Notes: generated by a model from the sequence alone, not told the origin. Shown: positions 48,777 through 59,072, numbered from the stretch's first letter. The stretch: 64,000 nucleotides of DNA from Rugalucina vietnamica (GCA_964017185.1 OZ024883.1:46060997-46124996), one strand, 5' to 3'. A program made the numbers and translations.

Positions 48777-51700
48777 TTACGTGCGGCTGCTACAGACGTT
48801 TTCTAGTATGTATAGAAAGCGAGCCACGAAGCAATAAAAATGCATTTTGTGCTCAGTGTCTAAGAGATCTGCAATAAGACCATAATTGCCAAACAGGACG
48901 GATAATAGAGTCTCACTATCAAATCCGGCCAGTCTAATATACAGGTCCACACCAAACTTTCTCCAAATGCCATTCCACATTTTGTGCCTATGGCTAGCAT
49001 TCACATTACACCAGAGAAGGCAATGAGATGTGTAATTCAATGCTAAGCTTCCGCATGCCGAGCAAACCCTTTCAGGAAGTCTGTTAAGCCACAATGAGAT
49101 TAACCTAACAGCAGATTTGCATATGCTTATCATGTTTGGGTGTTGTTTGCAGATTTCCCAGAACAGTGACGGTTTTGCCTCTGGTTGAATAGCCAAGAAG
49201 ACATGAAGTCCCTCGTTGGTTGCTTGAGACATAGCATCGCGTTCAGCACATGACCTTAATTTGCTATTTACGAGTCTCTTCCAACAGTATTTGGACAAAA
49301 ATCTTCCAGAGTTCATGAAATCAGTGAGAACATATTCAAACTCATAGTCTTTGAGTAGCTGGGATATGTCATAGATGAAACCATAGGTAATATTCCCGAA
49401 AAGATATTGTGATGTTAATCTGTACAAGAAAAGCCGCTTCGCAGCATAAAACGTGTCAAGCCTACAAAGTTGTCCAAACAACGTCAGCTTACGCTTATGG
49501 ATCTCGAATATCAAACTAGATGTTCCTAATAAGCTGAGTGCGACACATGTTATTGTACGTCTGTCCATATTCTGCATAGATTTAACACAGAAACGATGTG
49601 ATCTTTCTAGCAAGAGAATGTCATTTTGGCACAAATTACTCCACAGTTTACATCCGTACAGTGCTCTAGGAATAACTATTGATTCGTAAATCCGTTTCAG
49701 AGTATATGGGTGCAGTTCCATCCCGTCGTATTCGCAGCTAAAAACACCAAAAAATGTTTTACGAATCTTCGACGCTGAGTCACTGATGTTTCGTTTTACT
49801 TTCATGTCCTTGTTCACCAGAAATCCAAGATGTGTGTATTCAATCCCCTCTTGTATTTCAGCATTGCCAAGAAACCATCGACGGTGTGAACGGTTGTATG
49901 CGGCCATTAGTTCATTGAAGACTATAACCAGGCATTTTAGTATATTATAATCCAGGCGCCATTTCTTGAAGTATATGACACAGATATTTATTAGCATTTG
50001 TAATCCATTCTTAGTTAACGATTGCAAAAGCATATCATCTGCAACACTTGGACAGGTCGAATTTATCCCATTTATAACTAATCCAAAGCCAGAATCACAC
50101 AGCTGATTGAGTAAATCGTCAATAAAACACAAGAACATGTAAGGGGAAAGAACTCCTCCTTGTCTAGTTCCACGTCGTATCTTAAACGGTTTAGATTTAA
50201 AACCACGAAATAACACAAAGCTGCTAAGTTCAGTATGTAGAGATACAATGAGTTTCCACAAATAAAAGTCTAGACCCATTTCATACAGTTTTAAAAACAG
50301 TCCGTCGTGCCAGACTTTATCGAACGCCTTTTGGGCGTCGAGAAAACAGGCGTATAATTTACTATTATTCTCTTTTGCATAGTTAATGCTTTCTTGCAAG
50401 ATAAAGGATGTCATATTGCACCCCATATTCTTTTGGAAGCCACCCTGTAACGGATTAAGGTGAGTATCAATACTTTGGACGATTCGCTTGTATAGCAATT
50501 TTTCAAACAACTTTAACAGTGCCGATGTTAATGTGATCGCCCTATAACTGTTCGGATCATCTTTGCGTTTGTTACCTCCCTTGAATAGAGTAATAATAGT
50601 GCCAGTTTTCATTTCCTGTGGAATATGAGAGTACTTTATCATCGCATTGAATAGATTAATAAGCCCTTTCCGAAAAATAGGGCCACTGTTAATTAAATGT
50701 TCGTTGTCAATTTTATCCTCGCCAGACGCTTTCCCGGTACTCAGTTCTGAAATTGCGGTGTCCAATTCCTGTTCCTGAATAGGAGTTATATCACTATTGT
50801 CAAAATGGCGTTGTTTTAGGATAGTAACTTGTGATGTAACATAATCATAATGATTACTGTCATAATTATTATTATCAGTGTCACTATAGAGAGAGCCGAA
50901 GAAGTTCCCCCATTCGGTACATATAACTTCCGAATCACGACATGTTTTATTATTGAACACTATTTCAGCACCGATGTTACTGGAATTATTACTTTTTCTC
51001 CTGTTAATAAGCTTCCAGAAATAGTCACAATTGATTTCCGCAGCACGATCTATTTCCTCATTTAGAGATTTAAGATAGTTTTCTGCACACTTCCTGTGAT
51101 ATTGTCTAAACACACGCTTTGCTTGTTTATAAGAACGGTATGACTCAAATAGCACACCCCGTGGTCTATTATCTAAAATCCAGATTCTACGTTTATCTCT
51201 CATCTTTTTGTGCAGATTCTTCAGAGTGTCATCCCAGTACGGTTTCAAAAACTGCTTAAATCCTTTCCGATAAGGGAGATGATTTTTAGAAGATGATAAC
51301 AAAACTAATCTTATGTCATTATACATAGTATCTATATCTTGTGTGGTATTAATTGATCTGACATATAATTTGTCGTTTTCAGATTGCTTTTCAACGTCCT
51401 GTCTGTAGTTTGCTATAACATTTGGCTTACTACCACGCCATTTGACACTCTGATTCACCATAGGGAACGGTTTGACAGGTTGCTCGCCATGCGGAAGCTT
51501 AACATTACAATATATAGGCCTATGAGTTGATACGTTTAAGGCATTATCATCTAATATTTCACATACAGATACCAAATCGCCTTTCTCGACAGGCAAGAGG
51601 ATATGATCGATCATAGATGATTGCTCACCGGAGTAAGATACATAAGTTGACATAGCTCCTATGCACGTCGGTAAAGTATTAATCGAAACTAAGTTATTAC

Positions 51701-52022
51701 CCACTAGAAACTGCGTTAATAAACCACTACGCCCGTCAGCAGGTTTAATAAATGTTGCTCCATTAAGATGAGCATTAAAGTCGCCCATTATCAGTATTGT
51801 GCCTCTTTCTCCGTATTTACTATAAATGTCCTGCAGTTTCAGCATGTAATCACTTAATTCCGAAATTGGGTGATTCGATGATGGCAGGTACACCTGTATT
51901 ATGTAAACATAATTATTACTAGAAATTTGATACTGAATACCGACTATACGGTCATCTTCGATATTGAGTATAGCCACTCTATTATCAAAGCTTTTCTTCC
52001 AAAACAAGGCAACACTTCCCAT
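48777..52022 (-). CDS. LINE-C ORF2, 1,081 codons open, 5'-truncated endonuclease-reverse transcriptase
   Basis: The frame is unbroken but starts inside the endonuclease. The ATG at 52,022-52,020 belongs to the flanking LINE-D sequence (CAT of its His codon), so this start arose at the insertion junction and is not the native one. Visible motifs are ILIMGDFNAHLNG near residue 80, SMIDHILLPVE, NVSTHRPIYC, the RT blocks TGTIITLFKGGNKRKDDPN, CFLDAQKAFDKVWHDGL (about residue 560), RRGTRQGGVLSPYMF and CPSVADDMLLQSL (about residue 660, VADD instead of YADD), and CSACG...HCLLWC near residue 985. Roughly 85 N-terminal residues are missing compared with LINE-B. The stop TAA is at 48,777-48,779. The open RT frame suggests recent insertion. 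Confidence 0.9.
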   Translation of the reverse strand: MGSVALFWKKSFDNRVAILNIEDDRIVGIQYQISSNNYVYIIQVYLPSSNHPISELSDYMLKLQDIYSKYGERGTILIMGDFNAHLNGATFIKPADGRSGLLTQFLVGNNLVSINTLPTCIGAMSTYVSYSGEQSSMIDHILLPVEKGDLVSVCEILDDNALNVSTHRPIYCNVKLPHGEQPVKPFPMVNQSVKWRGSKPNVIANYRQDVEKQSENDKLYVRSINTTQDIDTMYNDIRLVLLSSSKNHLPYRKGFKQFLKPYWDDTLKNLHKKMRDKRRIWILDNRPRGVLFESYRSYKQAKRVFRQYHRKCAENYLKSLNEEIDRAAEINCDYFWKLINRRKSNNSSNIGAEIVFNNKTCRDSEVICTEWGNFFGSLYSDTDNNNYDSNHYDYVTSQVTILKQRHFDNSDITPIQEQELDTAISELSTGKASGEDKIDNEHLINSGPIFRKGLINLFNAMIKYSHIPQEMKTGTIITLFKGGNKRKDDPNSYRAITLTSALLKLFEKLLYKRIVQSIDTHLNPLQGGFQKNMGCNMTSFILQESINYAKENNSKLYACFLDAQKAFDKVWHDGLFLKLYEMGLDFYLWKLIVSLHTELSSFVLFRGFKSKPFKIRRGTRQGGVLSPYMFLCFIDDLLNQLCDSGFGLVINGINSTCPSVADDMLLQSLTKNGLQMLINICVIYFKKWRLDYNILKCLVIVFNELMAAYNRSHRRWFLGNAEIQEGIEYTHLGFLVNKDMKVKRNISDSASKIRKTFFGVFSCEYDGMELHPYTLKRIYESIVIPRALYGCKLWSNLCQNDILLLERSHRFCVKSMQNMDRRTITCVALSLLGTSSLIFEIHKRKLTLFGQLCRLDTFYAAKRLFLYRLTSQYLFGNITYGFIYDISQLLKDYEFEYVLTDFMNSGRFLSKYCWKRLVNSKLRSCAERDAMSQATNEGLHVFLAIQPEAKPSLFWEICKQHPNMISICKSAVRLISLWLNRLPERVCSACGSLALNYTSHCLLWCNVNASHRHKMWNGIWRKFGVDLYIRLAGFDSETLLSVLFGNYGLIADLLDTEHKMHFYCFVARFLYILENVCSSRT

Positions 52023-52814
52023 TTTGTGGCAAGTTGGTATCGACCTCCAGATGGTAAGATAGAGGAACTCGAGTTATTCAAAGACCAACTTGAAAAGGTG
52101 AAAACTTTACATAAAGGAAACAAACCACCCTCGGTCCATGTCTTGGGTGACTTCAACTTCAGAGATATTGTTTGGCCAGATAGACTCAACAAACACGGTT
52201 TTTCATTGAGCGTGTCTGAAGGTGCAAAGTTGGTAGAACTTATAAGTGACCATGAATTGGAACAGGTAGTGCACTTCCCCACAAGAGGACAAAACACATT
52301 GGATTTGATTATCACTTCACTTCCCGGACAATGTGTTGATATTCATTCCCCGGACAGGCTTAGTGATCATGACATTGTCTCTGGAACTTTGAAAATAGTT
52401 ATTCCCCCCATCAAGAAACCTAAGAGAAAGGTGTATAAATATCAGAAAGGTGATTATGAATCTATGAAAGGTGCTGCCCTTAAATTTGCAAAGGAGAAAT
52501 ATTTCAACGGTTACTCTGGCACACGGTCGGTTCAAGAAAACTTTAATTTGATCACATCTTTTATCCAGGAATCAGTGAATAAACATATCCCATCAAAGAC
52601 AAGTCGCTCAGTTTCCTCAGTCCCATGGTTAACTCCTGAAATAAGAAGAAAGATTCGTAGAAAAAATGCAACTCACGCTAAAGCGAAGAAAACTGGGAGT
52701 GCAAAATTTAGAACAAAATTTGAAACTTTGAGAAGAGAAATCAAAGCAGATATCAGAAATCAGCATGAGTTGTATGTAAATAACTTAGTTGGTGATGTTA
52801 AGGCTAATCCAAGA

Positions 52815-53006
52815 GATTTTTATCGGTACATAAATAGTCAGAAAAAAGATGTTCAAGGTATCCCCCCTTTGAAAAAGCGAAATGGAAGTGGTCTTGCTGA
52901 ATCAGATTTTGATTTTTATCGGTACATAAATAGTCAGAAAAAAGATGTTCAAGGTATCCCCCCTTTGAAAAAGCGAAATGGAAGTGGTCTTGCTGAATCA
53001 GATTTT
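52815..53006 (+). repeat. Exact in-frame tandem duplication of 96 bp in LINE-D
   Basis: 52,815-52,910 is repeated base for base at 52,911-53,006, duplicating 32 residues (DFYRYINSQKKDVQGIPPLK through AESDF) just before the RT domain. GATTTT is present at the start of each unit and after the second, so slippage or unequal exchange between GATTTT sites is a likely origin. The reading frame is kept. Confidence 0.95.
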
Positions 53007-54523
53007 GAAAAGGCTGGTGAATTCAATGGTCAGTTTACGGATGTGTTCACCAAAACTGAACATAGCCAGGTCCCTCTTTTGAATAGAAAAGCCCCGTTTA
53101 TGGAAGACATAGTGGTATCCAAAGAAGGTGTCACAAAACTTCTGAAAGGTTTGAACCCGTCGAAAGCTTTAGGTCCTGATGAGCTTCATCCTAGAGTCCT
53201 TAAGGAATTGGCATCTGAGCTAGGTCCTGTTTTTGCACATCTTTTTCAACAGTCAATAGACTCTGGTGAAATCCCCAAAGAATGGTCTTTAGCAAACATT
53301 TGTCCCCTGTTCAAAAAGGCTGACAGGTCTCTTGCTTGCAACTATCGTCCAGTTTCCTTGACCTGCGTACCCTGCAAACTTCTGGAACATATAGTGTGTT
53401 CTAATATCATGTCCCATTTGGATCATCATAAACTTTTGTCAGACGGGCAACATGCATTTAGGAAATCCCATAGTTGTGAAACCCAGTTAGCTACAGTGAT
53501 TGATGACTGGGCAAAAATCTTAGACAATCAAGGTCAGGTTGATACATTTATCTTGGATTTTGAAAAAGCTTTTGACACTCCTCCGCATGAACTCCTTAAA
53601 AGCAAATTGTTCAGTTATGGAATTGGTGGGAAGACAATTAAATGGATTGATGCTTTCCTTTGCTATAGACAACAAAGAGTTGTGGTTAATGGCGTTAAAT
53701 CAGACTGGGCTCCTGTTGTATCTGGTGTCCCACAGGGCACCGTTCTTGGCCCCTTGTTGTTTTCGTTGCATATAAATTATATCACCTCAGATATTGAATC
53801 GGAAATCAGACTCTTTGCTGATGATTGTGTTTGTTATCGTGAAATTAAGAATGTGGAGGATACAGTGAAACTTCAGAAGGATATTGATCGATTAGGTAGT
53901 TGGGCCAGGAAATGGGGTATGAGATTTCAACCTGTCAAGTGCAACATGATGCAGCTGACAAATAAACGTACTAGTAAAATTCAGGCTTCTTACAAGCTTG
54001 AGGGTACTGTGTTGGAAAATGTTGAGAGTATCAAATATCTTGGTGTAACAATAACTAAGGATTTAAAATGGAATACTCACATCAGCAATGTGTGTACCAA
54101 AGCCAATAGGACCCTTGGTTTTTTGAGACGAAATCTGTTTTCTTGCCCCCAAGATGTAAGAGAAGCTGCCTATAAAGGTCTGGTGAGACCTATTCTTGAA
54201 TATGGTAGCTCAGTTTGGGACCCTCATTATGAAGGTCTGATAGATGATTTGGAGAAGGTGCAAAAGCGTGCGGCTAGGTTTGTAACTAGGAACTATACAT
54301 ATGAAAAAGGTAGTATGACTGGCATCCTTAAAAAACTAAAATGGGAATCCCTGCAGAAAAGAAGGAAGGATAATAGAATTATATTACTTTACAAAGGTCT
54401 AAAAGGGAGAGCAAAAATACCCACGGATGACCTTATCCCCAAAAATAGGCGTTGTAGGAATCAACACTCCTTGGCATTTCAGATACCTTCAGCAAGTACA
54501 AATGCCTATTTACACAGTTTCTT

Positions 54524-54537
54524 CCCCCCCCCCCCCC
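54524..54537 (+). repeat. Run of 14 C in LINE-D
   Basis: It lies in the coding part where related elements usually have a short Phe-Pro-Arg/Gln segment before TIRDWN. The run is read as PPPP here. Homopolymer length may be wrong in the assembly. Confidence 0.8.
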
Positions 54538-54613
54538 AGACCATTAGAGATTGGAATGAACTCCCTGATTCTCTGATCTCCTCTGCTGAATTGTCAGATG
54601 ATTGTGTGTCTAA

Positions 54614-54806
54614 AGGGCCTGTTACAGGGTATGGGAAATTAACATGGGAGTTTGTCCACGCATGGAATTTTATGAAATTATGGGCATTTATTGTCTTGGT
54701 TATGACTGCTATAATAATGGTGTATTCCCTTGTAAATTTAATTCCACTGGCAAAATATGACGTAATAAATGACGTCACTACGATAGCTAAGGGCACCCCA
54801 CTTTAA
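54614..54806 (+). CDS. Possible terminal host exon with one membrane segment (uncertain)
   Basis: After LINE-D sequence ends, the frame stays open for about 60 codons and stops at TAA 54,804-54,806. It encodes VTGYGKLTWEFVHAWNFMK and a hydrophobic run WAFIVLVMTAIIMVYSLVNL of membrane-segment length, followed by a polar end. Possible splice acceptors are AAAG at 54,612-54,615 and TTACAG ending at 54,627. AATAAA follows at 54,860-54,865. This is what a last exon with a short 3' UTR would look like. Chance continuation of the open frame is the alternative. I do not recognise the product and see no upstream exon in the window. Confidence 0.3.
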
Positions 54807-54969
54807 ACACTTCTATAGTGACCAACAATTCATGAAGCAAATGTTGGAAGCTTTCCAGAAATAAAATAGTCATTGGTAGGTTTGCTGATACTATAAATGA
54901 CTTTGTATGTATCAAGATAGTGGCGGAGCAGTCATTTTCATGTACATGTAACCCCTATTTTCACATGCT

Positions 54970-57130
54970 TATTTTAACAGAGGTAGAATTTGAATTAAAT
55001 ATTTTCTGTGTTCCAGTCTTTGTCAAGACACCATTTTAATATAAAAACTGCCCACATATGTTAGGAATATATTCGTGAAATATCACGAAAATCGTGGACC
55101 GGTAACATGGTGTTTTGTTACATTCATTACACATGACCCTTATTCATCAAAATGTTAACTTGTTCACTAATAATTACAAAGTACTTAAATAAATGATTTA
55201 TGACTGTATGAGTTTTACTGTAGGCTTATTATAAGCAATTTATATTATTATAGCATAATTTTAATGAAACCCAACACACAGACCTTATACCCTGTTACAT
55301 AAGTTACCGTTTGGACAGTCTTAAAATAATTTAAAGAGTTCAATAAAGTTTTGTGTTTAAACATCACATTAGTATAACTGCAGGGTTTAAAATGCAATAT
55401 TATTGATCTTCCTTAATTCAGAAGTTGTCTCACAGTACCCTTTCCATTTGTTACATATGTTACATTTAGCGCAAACCTGTACTGTGGACAATTTTCATAT
55501 GATACGATCTTTAAGAGCTGATTTTTTTTCTTATTTTAAAAGGATGTTATATGTTACTTGTTAATACACATGCTAAATCATGGGGATGTTAAATTGCATT
55601 CATCTTTAATTAGCATGTTACAAAATTATAAATTAAGAAATAACATTTCATTGAACATCACAATACATGTACTGCCATATTAATCTCAAGAAAAGATAAG
55701 TTCATAACCCATATTTTGATGCAAACCCTATCTTAGTACTTTTGCAGGCTTGTGCAACCGATAAGAACACATAAGATGCAAGATTAATGTTTGTATAAAT
55801 TTGTATGAAACGAAGCTAGTTTGTCTACAAGACGTTTGTCATGATATGACACAACTTACTTTATAAAATCTAATTTTTACCAAGAAAATATTATCTTTAA
55901 TATCTTAGTTCTGAATGATGTAATGTATGTTACATACAATATACGTTTAATAGGCTGAATAAGATCCATAGGAATGTGAATATAGGAAGTGGACTTGCTT
56001 TAACGATGAAACATACTTCATAATCAGCCTAAATGCATACATTTTATAGGAGAATTTGTTTTGATGTTTATTTTGCAAGCATTTATGTGGGTGACATATG
56101 TAATGCAGTGATGTTGCATTTGACTGAAGGCTAAATGCTTAAAATACTTATGGCATATGACTACAGAATTTATGTCTGTTTTAATCTCATGTAAAGATCA
56201 AAATCAGATCGTTTGTTGAAAATCAAAGTTATAAAATTTGAGTACAGTAAGCGATATAGGAGGTACTGTAGCTTTCCCTCTAAAAAATTAAAACATGGAA
56301 TTGGTATGTTAAAGTAATATACAGTGAACATTTGTCTATATTTCCACTTGTGTCTTATACAATAAAATATTTTTGGTCCAAGAGTGAGAAATAATAATAT
56401 CAAATTCAGTTTCAAACTGTGACGGTCACTACGAGACAATTCCACATGGACCTGCCTGTCTCACTCCTATATATGAGAAGCATAACATATGATTATCAGT
56501 TAAACAAATTTAAACATCCTCTATTATTTCTTCATTAGAATAGAATTGATTCAACTGAAGGCAAACTGTAAGCTATTTGGACTCACTGCTGTTATCGTTC
56601 TAAACCTAAAGAAAACAGTCAAGTGTGAAAAACAGATGGTAGAAAACCATCATGAATAACATTTTTTTGGCAAAAGTAAGCAATGGCCAGGAGCTGCTGC
56701 AATTAGAACCAAGGTTCAACCTAATATCCCACGTGGAAAACAAGCGAAATAACAAATAGTTACTTGTACAAAAGAGAATGTACAGTTTGACAAGAGAACG
56801 GCTATTTCCCAACAGGTGGCCACACAGTTACATAAATGTAACTACTTGTATGTCATTCAGGATTGCCTTAGCACAATGTGTGTCAGAAATGTGCAATATG
56901 GTCATAATCCAAAACCTTTTTACGATGTTTTGGAGCAACTTCAACATTTTGTTAAAATTATGAAAAGTGGCATACATGTATACAATGTAAAAAATGACAA
57001 TTTTACCGGCTTTGAATTATCGTGAAATTTTGCTCATATCAAGAGGATATATATGCCATGTTTTTATGCAAATATGGTATCTTGACAAAGACTGGAACGT
57101 ATTTATCTTTTAAGTTGAATTTGGTATTTT
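54970..57130. mobile_element. Possible 2.15-kb element bounded by diverged long inverted repeats
   Basis: About 54,970-55,115 and 56,995-57,130 are inverted repeats. The best conserved part is GTTCCAGTCTTTGTCAAGA on the left and its complement TCTTGACAAAGACTGGAAC on the right; further matches are GTAGAATTTGAATTAAA-like ends and CGTGAAATATCACGA versus its counterpart. The interior is A+T-rich without a credible gene but has several GTTACAT/ATGTAAC motifs (for example TTGTTACATATGTTACAT near 55,449 and GTTACATAAATGTAAC near 56,826). I infer an old non-autonomous DNA transposon. Confidence 0.5.
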
Positions 57131-57303
57131 TTGTAGATTTTCGAGAAAAAATTAAGAAATTTTATAATTATTTAATCAGGAAATCAATATAATACTTCTG
57201 TAAAATAATTATACGGTATACGTATAATGCCTGGGATGTTCTCGAGCCAATCCACTTGACAAATCTTAGAAAATGATAAAACTTAAATTTTAGGACACAC
57301 AAA

Positions 57304-57360
57304 GATGATGGTAGGTTTCATGTCAATTTGGGAGTGAGCCAAGGTTGTCTCCTGAGTCCT
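57304..57360 (+). pseudogene. Reverse transcriptase relic
   Basis: Nineteen codons read DDGRFHVNLGVSQGCLLSP, close to the G-V-x-Q-G-C-x-L-S-P motif of LINE reverse transcriptases. The frame is lost on both sides. It is too short to assign to a family. Confidence 0.4.
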
Positions 57361-57627
57361 ATAATTAATTATTTAATTCAATACATACATTTTCGTAGCT
57401 TAAATATGATGACCTACTTATGTGTAAAATTTAAAGAAAATCCATGCGTGGGCACATTTGTAACACCCCCTTTACTTCTCTTGTGAGAGCTCGGGACTAA
57501 TCCCCTCCGGTCAAGCCCCATCCCCCTGGTGTGGTATTGTCAGTTTGACGTTTCACCAGTAAACTATTCTGATACTGATGTGTTTCAACACGGTCAAGAG
57601 TGGCAAAATACAACTAAAAATTGGGCA
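57361..57627. other. Non-coding stretch
   Basis: No feature recognised. A GC-richer piece around 57,480-57,545 contains CCCCTCCGGTCAAGCCCC but no identifiable element. Confidence 0.35.
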
Positions 57628-57788
57628 AATCACGATTATAAGGAGACAAATCTGGAAATCCTTTGAGATACGATAAGATCAATTTATAACTAACAAAATT
57701 GCGTTGAGAAAAATTTTAATAACTTTCTCCAGGTGAGAATAAATTACTTGGAAACGCGAGCTGCGAAAGTTTGTTTACCTTTTACTGC
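57628..57788 (+). repeat. 161-bp direct repeat, copy 1 (possible alternative first exon)
   Basis: This copy matches 58,782-58,942 over its full length with about one difference (GCGTTGAG versus GCATTGAG). It contains CTTTCTCCAG followed by GTGAGAATAAA, a strong splice donor at 57,733, and TTTATAA about 50 bp before it. It could provide a distal 5' non-coding exon for the secreted-protein gene, spliced to the acceptor at 59,131. The open frame after the donor has no ATG at its start, so I do not call it coding. Confidence 0.8.
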
Positions 57789-58781
57789 TGTTAAATATCA
57801 TGTTTTTGTGATTGTTCCGCGTCAGATTTGTAGTTATATATTAAATAAATTACAACTGATGTCTGCCACAGTATTCACTTTTCTTAGGGTTCAACATTTA
57901 TTTTTCGAAGGGAAGAAAAAATGGTTAAGCATTTAATCATTAAAATAAGAAGGATTTATTTCAAGATATGTTTGAAAACCTCTGCCTGTTTTATGATATT
58001 TAACATTATTCTCTGTACATCGTTTTAGATGAAAGCAAACGAAAAAGAGAGCAAATTACAGTATTCACAATGTTTTAAAGTCTAAGTTTTATCATAAACA
58101 GGAATACCATACATGTGAATTACAGTGTTTTGTATTGCATGCTTGTTGCAAAAATGTTTGTATTTTGATATATACCAAGTACTCTCACTGCAAACATCAC
58201 AAATAAACCAATTTTGGATTTTTTGTTCATTTTCTTTGAGAGGGGTTGTCTATATGTATTAGATCTAACTGGGTTAATTATTTTTAACATTATCACTCAC
58301 TAAAACCATGAGCAAAAGGAAAACCAAGGTATATTTAAGGCTTTTGTATATGCAGATTCTCGTTTGTTTGTTTTTTCTTGCACCCCACTGTAAGTCAAAA
58401 ACCCTTCAATAAAACTTGATTTGTAGAGGTAAAAACATACAAAGATGACGAGACACTGTGATAATTAAATTGTTAAACGTAGAACTCGAGAGAGAAACTA
58501 AAATACAGGTGCTTTTAATGTCGATTATTTTGCTATCATTCTAATGATTAAATGCGTGACCGAAATTTGACACAGCTTTTAGCCAGATATACATAGAATG
58601 CAGCGGTCAATGGCAAGGAAAGTGTTCACAGAACGTATACAATGTTAAAATCATCTGTTCGCTGCCTTGCCGTCCGTTTATAATGACGCAATTAGCGGGG
58701 ATCTAAAATATCCCTATGACTGACCCACATTTTCTTCATGTACAATGCAATCTCAACATGCATTTTGGAGGAGGGAATAAA
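57789..58781. other. Unique spacer between the 161-bp repeats
   Basis: 993 bp of A+T-rich sequence with no recognised gene or repeat. Confidence 0.5.
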
Positions 58782-58942
58782 AATCACGATTATAAGGAGA
58801 CAAATCTGGAAATCCTTTGAGATACGATAAGATCAATTTATAACTAACAAAATTGCATTGAGAAAAATTTTAATAACTTTCTCCAGGTGAGAATAAATTA
58901 CTTGGAAACGCGAGCTGCGAAAGTTTGTTTACCTTTTACTGC
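58782..58942 (+). repeat. 161-bp direct repeat, copy 2 (possible proximal first exon)
   Basis: Second copy, with the same CTCCAG|GTGAGA donor at 58,887. Splicing to the acceptor at 59,131 would remove a 245-bp intron containing the dispersed repeat and the GA tract. It is nearest the coding start and so is the likelier standard first exon. Confidence 0.8.
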
Positions 58943-59022
58943 ACCTCACACGCAAAACCGGAAGGACGTGAATCGGATTTCTTTTCTTAACCGCGGTTAC
59001 GCATTTAACTGTTTGGTAGCCG

Positions 59023-59071
<49 letters not shown>
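58943..59071 (+). repeat. Dispersed repeat and (GA)24 microsatellite
   Basis: About 80 bp (CACGCAAAACCGGAAGGACG to TTTAACTGTTTGGTAGC) are the inverse of 46,631-46,711, followed by a GA run at 59,024-59,071. They lie within the proposed 5' intron, just upstream of the first coding exon. Confidence 0.8.

Positions 59072-59072
<1 letters not shown>

Larger units (their letters stand above)
48236..52019 (-). mobile_element. LINE-C: 5'-truncated LINE in antisense, inserted in LINE-D
   Basis: On the minus strand it runs from a truncation inside the endonuclease (about 52,019) to a 3' end with hairpin, GAAATAAAG and AATC repeats (48,236-48,262). It is related to LINE-B, with the same RT blocks (LQGGFQKNMGC, TLFKGGNKRKDDPNSYRAI) but clear differences, so it is another family of the same clade. 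Compared with what the LINE-D protein family normally has between ETKID...SEL and HFVASWYRPP, some 50 residues appear to be missing, so target DNA was probably deleted during insertion. Confidence 0.85.
47370..54613 (+). mobile_element. LINE-D: CR1-like non-LTR retrotransposon with 2A-like peptide
   Basis: In order it has a hydrophobic N-terminus, a 2A-like motif, PHD-type zinc fingers, the first part of an AP endonuclease, an interruption by LINE-C (48,236-52,019, antisense), the rest of the endonuclease and a reverse transcriptase. The RT block SGVPQGTVLGPLLF and the C-terminal QTIRDWNELPDSLISSAE are characteristic of CR1-like elements. A family of such elements with 2A-like peptides is known from marine invertebrates and amphioxus. 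The 5' border is unknown. The sequence stops matching the family at about 54,613, without a tail, so the 3' end is missing. Confidence 0.8.
52020..54613 (+). pseudogene. LINE-D endonuclease C-terminal part and reverse transcriptase
   Basis: The frame is open for about 865 codons from HFVASWYRPPDG. Endonuclease motifs are VHVLGDFNFRDIVWP and SPDRLSDHDIVSGTL (S-D-H). Reverse transcriptase motifs follow: PSKALGPDELHPRVLKELA, NICPLFKKADRSLACNYRPV, DGQHAFRKSHSCETQLA, FILDFEKAFDTPPHELL (catalytic Asp), SGVPQGTVLGPLLF and IRLFADDCVCYRE (FADD, near 53,815). The thumb and C-terminal part (YLGVTITKDLKWNTHI, LVRPILEYGSSVWDP, QTIRDWNELPDSL) are present. Motif A has DTPPHE where the family usually has D.V.H. 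The frame stays open from LINE-C antisense sequence into this part, so its apparent ATG at 51,927 is artificial. The last family match ends near 54,613. Confidence 0.85.

Noticed and set aside
57733-57936. Open frame starting LETRAAKVCLPFT, also present at 58,887
   Set aside because: There is no ATG at the start, and the frame begins exactly at a splice donor, so it is intron sequence read through.
57628-58942. LTR retrotransposon with 161-bp LTRs
   Set aside because: The repeats lack TG...CA ends, and no primer-binding site, polypurine tract or gag-pol lies between them.
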